Below are positions 1-6,042 of a stretch of 7,809 bases of DNA, piece after piece. Source of the stretch: Acidobacteriota bacterium (GTDB lineage Bacteria > Acidobacteriota > Terriglobia > UBA7540); the NCBI GenBank assembly GCA_021827245.1, contig JAKAWN010000330.1, positions 1-7,809 of the forward strand, in the 5' to 3' direction. A program made the translations under genes and the position numbers. The notes below the pieces were generated by a model that was given only the letters and a program-made list of their open reading frames with translations, was not told where the DNA came from and ran no database searches. Position 1 is the first letter of the stretch. Each line of letters opens with the position of its first letter.

Positions 1-533
1 CTGCTGGCGGTACCGCCCGCGTAACCGAAGTTTGCGTTCATCAGCGTATTGTCGGAGCTTCCTCCGGTCACAATGTCGTATTCGGAATAATAGAAGAAGT
101 TCGTGTTGGGTATCCACCCCGCGAAATACGCGTTCCAGGAGCCGACCTGAAAGGCAGAGGTCGAAGAAGGAGCTTGACCCTGCGCCGTGGTCCGCTCTGC
201 CGAAAAGCTGCCATCCACGACGGCCAGGGCTGCGTTATTGGTCAGCCGCCACTCGGGTTCAGCCTTTACCAGCTCTGAGATTTTGGGCGCGGCGTGGTCC
301 TTTACAAGCGCTGGCGGCAGATGGTATCCAAGACGTACGAACAGATACCCGTTTTCGTTCAGCACGGGTGGGATAGTGTGACAAGCGTAACACTTCAGAT
401 TATACCGCCTTGCAAACATGGGGACCGCCGGCGTCGGTTGGGGCATGAAAAGGACTAAGAATAACCCGGTCGCTAAGGCCGGGATCAAGAGATTTAAGGC
501 GAATCTAGCCCGCTCTCGTCGGTGATTTTCCAT
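1..533 (-). CDS. Monoheme cytochrome c with probable beta-barrel tail, C-terminus beyond window edge
   Basis: The frame is open from an ATG at 533 down to base 1, giving 177 residues with no stop. The start is preceded by GAGGAG with a 6-base spacer. Residues 1-10 are basic, 11-30 form a hydrophobic segment, and a TPA-V site near 36 could be a signal peptidase cut, so the protein is exported. Heme-binding CYACH is at 48-52, in the context FARRYNLKCYACH followed by PPVLNENGYLFVRLGYHLP. This resembles a known pattern in which a single N-terminal heme site precedes a conserved LNxxGxxF segment. From about residue 95 the sequence alternates polar and aromatic residues (FQVGSWNAYFAGW, NFFYYSEYDI), as outer-membrane strands do. 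It may therefore be a fused cytochrome-porin, the architecture of Cyc2-like iron oxidases, but that is inference because most of the putative barrel lies outside. The heme motif is certain. The electron donor is unknown. Confidence 0.85.
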   Translation of the reverse strand, partial: MENHRRERARFALNLLIPALATGLFLVLFMPQPTPAVPMFARRYNLKCYACHTIPPVLNENGYLFVRLGYHLPPALVKDHAAPKISELVKAEPEWRLTNNAALAVVDGSFSAERTTAQGQAPSSTSAFQVGSWNAYFAGWIPNTNFFYYSEYDIVTGGSSDNTLMNANFGYAGGTAS

Positions 534-605
534 GACTCACTCCTCACAGGAAGTTTCCGCTGTCGTTCCTCATTGCATCCGGAAGACCCCGGCATGTTGC
601 AGCAA

Positions 606-634
606 ACACCGCCAAGAGGCAAAGTTGGCGGTGT
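606..634. repeat. Perfect 10-bp inverted repeat (hairpin) upstream of cytochrome gene
   Basis: ACACCGCCAA at 606-615 and TTGGCGGTGT at 625-634 are exact reverse complements around a 9-base loop. The hairpin lies 72 bases upstream of the cytochrome start. It could be a 5' leader hairpin, an operator, or the terminator of a leftward transcript, but only a weak T-rich run (TTTG) follows on the minus strand, so a standard rho-independent terminator is not shown. Confidence 0.6.
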
Positions 635-867
635 GAAGTGCCGGACCGCTTCGAATTTCCCAAAAATAAACATTCAGGGGCGCTCGTTCGAACCCCTCCT
701 GTTCGGCCTTCCACGCGGCGGCTTGCGTGCGTCCGCGTTAGCGTCTTGCATCCGGCGTGCCATCCAGAGCGTTGGTGAAGATCGTGATTTCGTCGCCAAA
801 TTCAAGGGGGAAGATGTGCCGCCGCTAGCAATTGGCCTAACGCTTCCAGGCAAAGATGAGCCTGAGT

Positions 868-911
868 TGTGCCTTTTGGGGCATGCCCGCTGTGCCTTTT
901 GAGGCATGCGG
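868..911. repeat. Tandem 23-base hairpin repeat, two units
   Basis: Two adjacent units begin TGTGCCTTTTG at 868 and 891. They match at 18 of the first 19 bases, the only difference being GGGGC versus GAGGC. Each unit folds as a small hairpin with TGCC and GGCA arms around a T-rich loop. This resembles small REP-like palindromes. No further unit is seen on either side. Confidence 0.55.
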
Positions 912-1010
912 AAATTAAAAAGCAAACCAGGGCAAGATCCAGACGGAACCTCGGCGACAGTTCCTGCTGTGGGCGGACGACGAAGCGTGAAGGTTGCTGA
1001 TCAATCGACA

Positions 1011-1075
1011 TAGGTAAGCGGTCGCCCGCTGTCCCTGCCACGCCACCGGACATGCGGGTCCGCATCCGGCGGTTC
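1011..1075 (-). ncRNA. Group II intron A, domains V and VI
   Basis: Read on the minus strand, CCGCCGG pairs with CCGGTGG, and inside it ATGCG pairs with CGCAT, leaving the 2-base GT bulge expected of domain V. The catalytic triad position reads CGC, and its central G faces U as in active introns. Domain VI follows as AGCGG-GCGA-CCGCT with an unpaired A in TTACC close to the 3' end, a candidate branch point. The ribozyme core of this intron therefore looks better preserved than its protein. Confidence 0.75.
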
Positions 1076-1086
1076 GGCGGGTTGAG

Positions 1087-1532
1087 CTACGGGCGCACGG
1101 TCAATCTCGGAATCCCGAGCGAGTCGAAGTAGGCATTGGGCAGAGCGACGGCAAGAGCCAGGCTGCGCGCCAGCCGCCACGGACCGTGGGAGCTGCCCGC
1201 CGTGGTCGCGGCAAGGTCAGCATCCACACCTCGTTTCCGCAGTTCGACATAGCGTACCCGGCCCCGCCGCCACTGCTTCCAGATCGCAGACCGCAGCCTG
1301 CGTCGGGTCCATCCCTCCAGGCTCTCGATCACACTCGGCGTTGACAAAACCGAAGTAACCGAGCCAGCCCCGTAAATAGCGGGCCAGTTCCTCGGCCATT
1401 CGTTCCATGCTCACACCCCGTGTCCGGCTCGTCAGTCCGCGAACCCGCTCCTTGAAGCGCCAAATCGCCTTCAGTGCAATGCGCCGTTTCGGCGATTCGG
1501 AACTCGTGAAGCTGAAGCCCAGAAACTTCCGT
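1087..1532 (-). pseudogene. ltrA-like: Group II intron reverse transcriptase/maturase, C-terminal fragment, frameshifted
   Basis: Translation from about 1532 gives RKFLGFSFTSSESPKRRI, then a maturase (domain X) segment with RTRGVSMERMAEELARYLRG and WLGYFGF. The frame then breaks near 1338-1347. The family sequence resumes in another frame as TPSVIESLEGWTRRRLRS, followed by AIWKQWRRGRVR, GSSHGPWRLARS and ALPNAYFDSLGIPRL, to a TAG at 1087-1089. Relatives usually read GYFGFCQTPSV at the break, so loss of one T and one A from two short runs would explain the shift; this is inferred from memory of the family. There is no HNH endonuclease domain after domain X. The upstream RT motifs expected before RKFLGF are missing because the adjoining DNA is foreign. 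Together with the N-terminal fragment this is one dead gene. Confidence 0.85.
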
Positions 1533-1747
1533 AAGTGGCCAAACACTTTGGGGTCAGCGCCGGCGTGGTTTACTATTGGATCGAGCGCAGCCTGATCCAA
1601 GCTCGGCGGCTGAACCGAGGAATGCCTTACTGGATTACGCTGAACGGGTCAGACGAACAGAAACTCCAAGATTGGGTCTGCAACTCAACCAGAATCAAAA
1701 AAGGCAAAGTATCCCAAAACGTTACTGGCGGAGGTGCATTATGAAAC
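1533..1747 (+). pseudogene. Helix-turn-helix C-terminal fragment of another gene, lodged in the intron RT
   Basis: Exactly where the reverse transcriptase homology stops, a plus-strand frame begins (GTG at 1535, not a true start). It encodes VAKHFGVSAGVVYYWIERSL, then RLNRGMPYWITL and LQDWVCNSTRIKK, with stop TGA at 1742-1744. This is a MerR/excisionase-like helix-turn-helix of the kind I associate with C-terminal tails of some serine recombinases, though that family link is uncertain. GGAGGT and an ATG overlap the stop (ATGA at 1741-1744), a translationally coupled junction, so the piece seems to carry the end of one gene and the first codons of the next. Group II intron homology resumes at about 1748. 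It is a transferred fragment without function here. Confidence 0.55.
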
Positions 1748-2128
1748 CATCGTGGGGATGCCCAGCTTCCGCACCCCGCCGTCCGGCTTGGGGATTTCCA
1801 CCCGCCTCACCGGTTGCGGCCTGTAGGTCCCGCTCAGTAACTGTTCCCGGATGGCTGGCCAGTGCTGCTTCAGGTATCCCGGAAGGTCGCGGACCGTCAC
1901 GCCATCCACGCCGGGACTCCCCATGTTTGCCTTGACCCGTGCCAATGCCTGCTTGCAGTTTTCCCGCTCGCAGACTTCCTCCATCAACCGTTCGCCAATG
2001 GTCGGGCTTTCGATCCCGCGCTTCGCCGCCAGCGATTCGGTCCCTTCCGCAGACACCCTCGGAGCTTCACTCCTACTCTCGTCCGCAAAGGCCAGCACCC
2101 ACTGGTTCTTCTGCCGCTTGTCGCTCAT
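1748..2128 (-). pseudogene. ltrA-like: Group II intron reverse transcriptase/maturase, N-terminal fragment
   Basis: An ATG at 2128 opens MSDKRQKNQWVLAFADES. The RT0 block follows at about residues 69-88 (NMGSPGVDGVTVRDLPGYL), then RT1 at about 106-126 (PVRRVEIPKPDGGVRKLGIP). Homology stops after GIPT, and the frame ends three codons later inside the foreign block. Relatives run several hundred residues, with RT2 to RT7 and the YADD active site next; all of these are absent. The fragment lies in intron domain IV, on the same strand as the intron. No functional reverse transcriptase can be made from it. Confidence 0.9.
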
Positions 2129-2566
2129 GAGTCGCGCCGTCTACTTGCCTTTCCCATTAACCCCTTGCGGGGACCGTTCGGGCCTTCTCCCCTCGAACGG
2201 GATACTATGCCCTCTGCTGACTTCTGCCGCCCGGTCAGGAGGGATCACTGCCTCCTCAGTCCCGATTCCGGGACCAGCGGCAGATCTCCCGAGGTAAGCT
2301 CGACCGCCTTCGGCGCACGACCGCCGGATTTACAACCAGTGCCCTTGATGGATACGGACTTCGCGATCATACGCCCGCTCGTCCGGCACCGCATGCCTCT
2401 GATCCGGTTCTTGTTCATCGGCCCGCACCTTTGCTCCACGCTTCTTTCAGACCCCGCCTCGCGGCGACGCCCTTGCGCTTCGCTATGACTTCACCTCCAT
2501 CAGGTTGTCAAAGGGACTTTCACCCTCAAGCTGTCGAACATGCTCAGCACACGTAATTATCCTCCG

Positions 2567-2640
2567 GTCGAGGCGGCCCGGGGAATTTCACCCCGAGCCG
2601 CTCACAGATCCGGACGTGACGCTCTCGCGTCATCCGGCTC
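2567..2640 (-). ncRNA. Group II intron B, domains V and VI
   Basis: Domain V (2607-2640) begins GAGCCGGATGACGC, has a GAGA tetraloop and returns through GCGTCACGTCCGGATC, with the CG bulge in place. The AGC catalytic triad is present, but its G faces A where active introns have U (GGATC instead of GGTTC). Domain VI is a long stem, CGGCTCGGGG with CCCCGGGCCG. The usual bulged A of CCTACTCGAC is absent, since the sequence reads CCGCCTCGAC. Both changes point to weakened or lost splicing. Confidence 0.75.
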
Positions 2641-3206
2641 GTGCAGTCCACGAAAGGCTGTCGCCTTTCATCCTCGTTTGAGGGTTCCTCCCGTTGCCGG
2701 TTGACCCACCTTGGACTGGACTGCCCACCCCCTTCGCTCCACAGCCATTACAGCTGCTTCCTCACTACTGCGAGGTGGTCCGCCCCTGATCGAAGCAGCG
2801 GTACTTTCTGCCTCGTGGTTCATCACTTGAGCATTTTCCCTTAGCAGCTTCGAGCAGGTTCCCAAGTTCCGTACGAAAGCCTGAATGAGAGTCACGCCTC
2901 CCCTGCACCGGACACCGCATGGACAGTAGGCAGGTATCCTCCATGCTAATCCCAAGGTACTCTGCTGACCTCGGTTTCGATGTCATCTAACCCCCTTTCG
3001 ATGCTTAGCCAGAGGTTCACTTGCGTTCGTCTCTCTTACTCTCACATGACATGGTCTAACCATGCCTTTTAACCACAACGTTCACCACCACAGCCATTGG
3101 GCTACAGCAGCTTGTGGCTGTTTGAAGCCTCCCCCTGCAGGGCGACTCCGAGGGGCCTACCCTCATCTTTCGTACAGCATGAAGCTCACGCTTCTTCATG
3201 GCACAC
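2567..3206 (-). mobile_element. ORF-less group II intron B (chloroplast-like type)
   Basis: The minus strand at 3206 starts GTGTGCCATGAAG, fitting GUGYG. Downstream are segments familiar from the domain I to III region of chloroplast-like bacterial introns: TTTCGTACGGAACTTGGGAA, AACCACGAGGCAGAAAGTAC and AATGGCTGTGGAGCGAAGG. A 34-nt domain V follows at 2607-2640, then domain VI, ending CTCGAC at 2567. The 5' flank ends CTCTGC, and GCAGAG inside the intron (2960-2965) is its exact complement, a candidate EBS1/IBS1 pair that supports the 5' boundary. Domain IV holds only a short spacer, so no reverse transcriptase is present. At about 640 bases it matches an ORF-less derivative that would need a maturase from elsewhere. 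The 3' end could be off by one base. Confidence 0.82.
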
Positions 3207-3226
3207 GCAGAGCGGGAGGCTTTACG

Positions 3227-3259
3227 GTTGCTGGCCCCTCAAAGGGGCCTGATCGCAAC
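3227..3259. repeat. GC-rich hairpin next to intron B 5' flank
   Basis: GGCCCCT at 3233-3239 and AGGGGCC at 3243-3249 pair perfectly around CAA. An outer stem, GTTGC (3227-3231) with GCAAC (3255-3259), extends it across an asymmetric internal loop. No T-run follows on either strand, so a classical terminator is not supported. It lies about 20 bases upstream of the intron B insertion point on the minus strand. Confidence 0.5.
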
Positions 3260-3345
3260 AGGTCAAAATCAAAACCCAGCGCCAGTCACGTTGGCGAGTA
3301 ATCGGGAAAAGCGCAAACAGCTTGGGTGAAGCAGACTGCCGAAAA

Positions 3346-3382
3346 TGTCAAACTTCTACTGCCACCCCGGCAAAGCCGGGGG
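3346..3382 (+). repeat. 37-base inverted repeat flanking the metal module, left copy
   Basis: The copy starts TGTCAAACTTCTACTGCCAC and ends in a CCCCGGC-AAA-GCCGGGG hairpin. It matches the reverse complement of 7702-7738 at 36 of 37 positions. Weaker similarity continues outward (GACTGCCGAA here, GACTCCCGGA there) and inward (CTCCTA in both), so the shared unit was probably longer. It is likely an insertion-sequence end or other dispersed element. The hairpin lies 106 bases past the ATPase stop and might also end transcription, although no T-run follows. Confidence 0.75.
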
Positions 3383-3487
3383 AACTCCTAAAGGAATTAG
3401 CACGACGTTATCAGCAACATATTAAAGCGATCCATGTGTCGCACCAGGCTGAAAGAAATCCGATTAATTCTCCCCCTCAAGCACCGC

Positions 3488-5659
3488 TCAAGAAGCCTGC
3501 ACACCGAGCAGACGCAATGCGTTGAAGATCACAAGGAGGGAAACCCCCATGTCTGCGGCGATGGCGGCCCAAATTGACGCAAACCCTACAAATGTCAGCA
3601 CGACGAAGAGTGCCTTTACGGCTAGGGAAAGCGTGATGTTTTGGCGGATGATGGACAATGCCCGTCGTGAATGGTGCACTAGCCACGGGAGTTTGGATAA
3701 ATCATCCGACATCAACGCAACATCGGCCGCCTCAATCGCCGCATCGCTGCCCACAGCTCCCATCGCGATTCCAAGAGTAGCGCGAGCCATGGCCGGAGCG
3801 TCGTTCACACCGTCACCTACCATCGCAACGTGGTCGTACTTGGCGACCAGACTTTCGATCAACGTGACCTTGTCCTGTGGAAGTAGTTCGGCGTACACTT
3901 CATCAACGCCCGTAGCCTTGGCGATAGCCTCCGCTGTGACCTTATTGTCCCCCGTCAGCATAGCGACATGCTCGATGCCAGCGCGGCGAAGGTCCGCGAC
4001 ACTTTGCGAACTATCCATGCGCAAAGCATCCGCTAAAGCAATCATTCCGATGACGCGCTGCTGGTTGCCGATAACAACGACCGACTGTCCCAAGGCGGAA
4101 GACTGTTCCATCCGCCTGTGGACATCCGGTGTCCCTTCACCTCTTTCCTCAAGGTAGCGATGTGAACCCAGCCAGTACTGACGGCCGTCAATAGTTCCTT
4201 CAGCCCCTTTGCCGGGGATTGCTTTATAATCTGAAATCGTGCGCGGTTGGACGCCCCGCTGGTGACAATAATCCGTGATGGCCCGGGCAAGCGGATGATT
4301 ACTGTGCGACTCCATCGTGGCGCCAATCTCCAGCAATTCGCGCTCGGTAATCCCGGTCTCCGGAAGCACTTGAGCAACTCCGGGCCGCCCTTCTGTAAGC
4401 GTTCCGGTTTTGTCCATCGCAATGGCTTTCAGCCGTGCCGGCGCCTCGACGTAAACCCCACCTTTGATCAGCACCCCGTTTCGTGCGGCTGCCGCGAGCG
4501 CGGCGACAATGCTCACCGGTGTTGAAATCACCAGAGCGCACGGACACCCGATCACCAGCAAGACCAGCGCACGGTAAGTCCATTCTGGCCACCCACCGCC
4601 GAAGACGAGCGGCGGTATCAGAAAGACCAAGATCGCTGACGCAAACACGATAGGCGTGTAAAAACGCGCAAATTTCTCTACCCACTGTTCGGAAGGCGCT
4701 TTCTTGTCCTGCGCCTCGCCAATCATCTGGATGATGTGGGCCAGAGTCGTGTCGGAGGCGGCTTTGGTCGAACGAACTTCCAGTGCCCCGTTGCCGTTAA
4801 TCGTTCCGGCAAACACCTGCGTTCCCGGTTCCTTCAATACGGGAACGCTCTCGCCTGTGATTGGAGCTTGATTCACCTCGCTGGCGCCGCGGACGACCTC
4901 GCCATCCAGTGCGATGCGGTCGCCCGGCTTCACGAGGAAGACCGTTCCGACGACGACTTCGCGGGCCGCCACTTCTGTTTCGCATCCATCGGTGAGAACG
5001 CGGACGGTCGGCGGGGCCAAATCGAGAAGAGCCTCCACGGCTCTCCGGGCCCGACCGACGCTCCACGCTTCAAGGGACAGACTCAGAGCGAATAGGAAGC
5101 TGACCAGCGATCCTTCCAACCATTCGCCGATGATGAGCGCGCCGATAACAGCGATGGTCATCAGCAGGTTCATATCTGGACGCAGCCGCTTCACCGCAAA
5201 CAGGGCCTTCGGGGCGACGTACCATCCGCCAGCGAGAATCGCAGCAATGTAAATCAGGCGCGCCGCTAGAGGCACATTATGTGACAGGCCGAATCTTTCT
5301 GAACCCAGCGCCTCCGCAATGCCTCCACTCAACCATGCGTGGAGGAGAAAACCCGCAAGCGTCAACGCCCCGCTCGCGAGTGTGGCAATGGCGCGGCCAT
5401 GGGTGAGCCAGAACTTGCCGGCTTGCATGCCACTGGCACTGGGTTCCTCAACCCAGGGTTCTGCTTGCATGCCCGTCTTGCCTACTGCTCGGATGATCTC
5501 AGCAGCCTCCGCAGACGGGCTGCTTACACCCATCTTTCCATGGAGAATGTCAAATGTGAGATGGCTCCCGCCGCCGACCAGCGGACCGATCTCCCGCCTT
5601 AGGATCTCCACTTCCTCGGCGCAATCCATTCCTCGGATTCTGAACACGAAGTTGTACAT
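3488..5659 (-). CDS. cadA/zntA-like: Heavy-metal P1B-type ATPase (Zn2+/Cd2+/Pb2+ exporter)
   Basis: This inner-membrane pump uses ATP to export divalent heavy metals from the cytosol. Numbering here counts from the longest possible frame, a TTG at 5680 (730 residues). All family signatures are present: an N-terminal metal-binding-like domain with GMDC (17-20), membrane helices from about 95 to 205, TGE in the actuator (275-277), the CPC transport motif (379-381), the phosphorylated Asp in DKTGT (423-427), SHSNHP with the HP motif (462-463), TGDN (576-579), GDGVND (622-627), and DMG (710-712) in the last helix, where Zn/Cd/Pb pumps carry an Asp. I prefer the ATG at residue 8 (5659), which starts MYNFVFRIRGMDC and has GGTGG five bases upstream; the TTG lacks a well-placed ribosome site. 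The N-terminal domain has one Cys (GMDCAEE) instead of the usual CxxC. The start lies 23 bases after the PII gene stop, so the two are probably cotranscribed. Confidence 0.95.
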   Translation of the reverse strand: MYNFVFRIRGMDCAEEVEILRREIGPLVGGGSHLTFDILHGKMGVSSPSAEAAEIIRAVGKTGMQAEPWVEEPSASGMQAGKFWLTHGRAIATLASGALTLAGFLLHAWLSGGIAEALGSERFGLSHNVPLAARLIYIAAILAGGWYVAPKALFAVKRLRPDMNLLMTIAVIGALIIGEWLEGSLVSFLFALSLSLEAWSVGRARRAVEALLDLAPPTVRVLTDGCETEVAAREVVVGTVFLVKPGDRIALDGEVVRGASEVNQAPITGESVPVLKEPGTQVFAGTINGNGALEVRSTKAASDTTLAHIIQMIGEAQDKKAPSEQWVEKFARFYTPIVFASAILVFLIPPLVFGGGWPEWTYRALVLLVIGCPCALVISTPVSIVAALAAAARNGVLIKGGVYVEAPARLKAIAMDKTGTLTEGRPGVAQVLPETGITERELLEIGATMESHSNHPLARAITDYCHQRGVQPRTISDYKAIPGKGAEGTIDGRQYWLGSHRYLEERGEGTPDVHRRMEQSSALGQSVVVIGNQQRVIGMIALADALRMDSSQSVADLRRAGIEHVAMLTGDNKVTAEAIAKATGVDEVYAELLPQDKVTLIESLVAKYDHVAMVGDGVNDAPAMARATLGIAMGAVGSDAAIEAADVALMSDDLSKLPWLVHHSRRALSIIRQNITLSLAVKALFVVLTFVGFASIWAAIAADMGVSLLVIFNALRLLGVQAS

Positions 5660-5682
5660 CACATCCACCAGCCCATTCAACC

Positions 5683-6024
5683 TTACAACGTTTCCTCCGT
5701 GTGCTCGCCGGTGCGAATCTTGACCGTGTCATCGACTGAAGAGACAAAAATCTTGCCGTCGCCAGGATTGCCGGTATGGGCGTGTGCTTGAATAATATGC
5801 ACGACTTCTTCGACAAGCGAATCAGGCACCACGATTTCGAGTTTGCATTTCTTGGCATATGTGATTTCGCCGTCTACCAGCTTGTCAGCGGCCCCTGCGG
5901 CACGGCCCCTGCCGAAGCCTCGAACGTCGGAAACCGTGACACCCGGCAGATGCTGAATACCTTCCAAAGCCTCAATGACCTTGGAAAGCATGAACGGCTG
6001 AATGATGGCTTTGATTTCCTTCAT
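5683..6024 (-). CDS. Divergent PII-family signalling protein linked to metal efflux
   Basis: The protein has 113 residues, the normal PII length, starting MKEIKAIIQPFMLSKVIEAL with VSDVRGFGRG at 31-40. The C-terminal nucleotide-binding loop TGNPGDGKIF (84-93) and the following RTG (104-106) match classical GlnB/GlnK. The T-loop differs: between GFGRG and KLEIVV it reads RAAGAADKLVDGEITYAKKC, so the uridylylated Tyr51 region of GlnB is not recognisable. It therefore probably binds nucleotides but is unlikely to be regulated by GlnD or to act on AmtB in the standard way. It lies between an RND metal permease and a P1B ATPase, the setting reported for the PII-NG subfamily near heavy-metal RND genes; assignment to that subfamily is inference. 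AAGGAG stands 8 bases before the ATG, and the permease stop is 18 bases upstream. A role as metal or energy sensor for efflux is plausible but unproven. Confidence 0.93.
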   Translation of the reverse strand: MKEIKAIIQPFMLSKVIEALEGIQHLPGVTVSDVRGFGRGRAAGAADKLVDGEITYAKKCKLEIVVPDSLVEEVVHIIQAHAHTGNPGDGKIFVSSVDDTVKIRTGEHTEETL

Positions 6025-6042
6025 AGATGCGGCTCCTTCCCG

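Larger units (their letters stand above)
534..1009. other. Gene-free stretch upstream of the cytochrome gene
   Basis: No convincing gene is visible in these 476 bases. Open frames exist on both strands, but none has family-like composition or a good ribosome binding site. The stretch contains a perfect hairpin at 606-634, an AT-rich patch at about 661-675 that could belong to a promoter for the leftward cytochrome gene, and a tandem hairpin repeat at 868-911. The bases next to 1010 are the 3' exon flank of group II intron A. Confidence 0.6.
1010..2552 (-). mobile_element. Degenerate group II intron A with broken reverse transcriptase
   Basis: The minus strand at 2552 begins GTGTGCTGAGCATG, matching the group II 5' consensus GUGYG, and continues with GAGGGTGAAAGTCCC, typical of early domain I. 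Before the ORF it carries GGCAGAAGTCAGCAGAGG, a recurrent leader segment in bacterial introns of this kind. The maturase ORF occupies domain IV (1087-2128). Domain V follows at about 1041-1074, then domain VI, ending in ACCTAT at 1010 (the AY 3' end). The reverse transcriptase is interrupted by a foreign block at about 1533-1747 and frameshifted near 1340, so the intron cannot encode its own mobility protein. Both ends are assigned by consensus and each could be off by a few bases. I did not find a perfect EBS1 match to the 5' flank AATTAC. Confidence 0.82.
3207..3487. other. Gene-free stretch between intron B and the metal operon
   Basis: No gene is supported in these 281 bases. They contain a strong hairpin at 3227-3259, a weak 5-bp palindrome in the run CGCCA-GTCACGT-TGGCG near 3281-3297, and the left copy of a 37-base repeat at 3346-3382. 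A short open frame crossing the repeat gives helix-like text (ELLKELARRYQQ). It may be a remnant of an older gene, but it has no credible start or end. Confidence 0.5.

Noticed and set aside
52..65. 14-base identity TCGGAGCTTCCTCC between 52-65 and 7622-7635
   Set aside because: Both lie inside unrelated coding sequences where they encode Gly-Gly-Ser-Ser type residues; no flanking similarity, so chance is the simplest explanation.
522..902. Plus-strand open frame of 126 codons, with overlapping minus-strand frames at 674-925 and 802-1065
   Set aside because: None has a convincing start site or recognisable motif. The minus frame at 802-1065 crosses the intron A boundary and reads through domain V, so it is not a gene.
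1862..2488. Plus-strand open frame of 208 codons
   Set aside because: It is antisense to the intron A maturase and leader RNA; the GC-rich sequence opens frames on the opposite strand. The minus-strand reading has clear RT motifs.
2668..2955. Minus-strand open frames inside intron B, considered as a remnant reverse transcriptase
   Set aside because: They fall in domain I-III ribozyme sequence, contain no RT or maturase motif and change frame freely, as expected for structural RNA.
1010..3206. A twintron (one intron nested inside the other)
   Set aside because: The assigned 3' end of intron B and 5' end of intron A do not overlap; 14 bases separate them, so the arrangement is tandem.
3322..3525. 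Plus-strand frame with text such as ELLKELARRYQQHIKAI
   Set aside because: It runs through the 37-base repeat and into the antisense of the ATPase end, with no credible start. At most it is a decayed remnant.
3522..4157. Plus-strand open frame of 211 codons, and a similar one at 5776-6429
   Set aside because: Both are antisense to strongly supported genes (ATPase, PII and permease).
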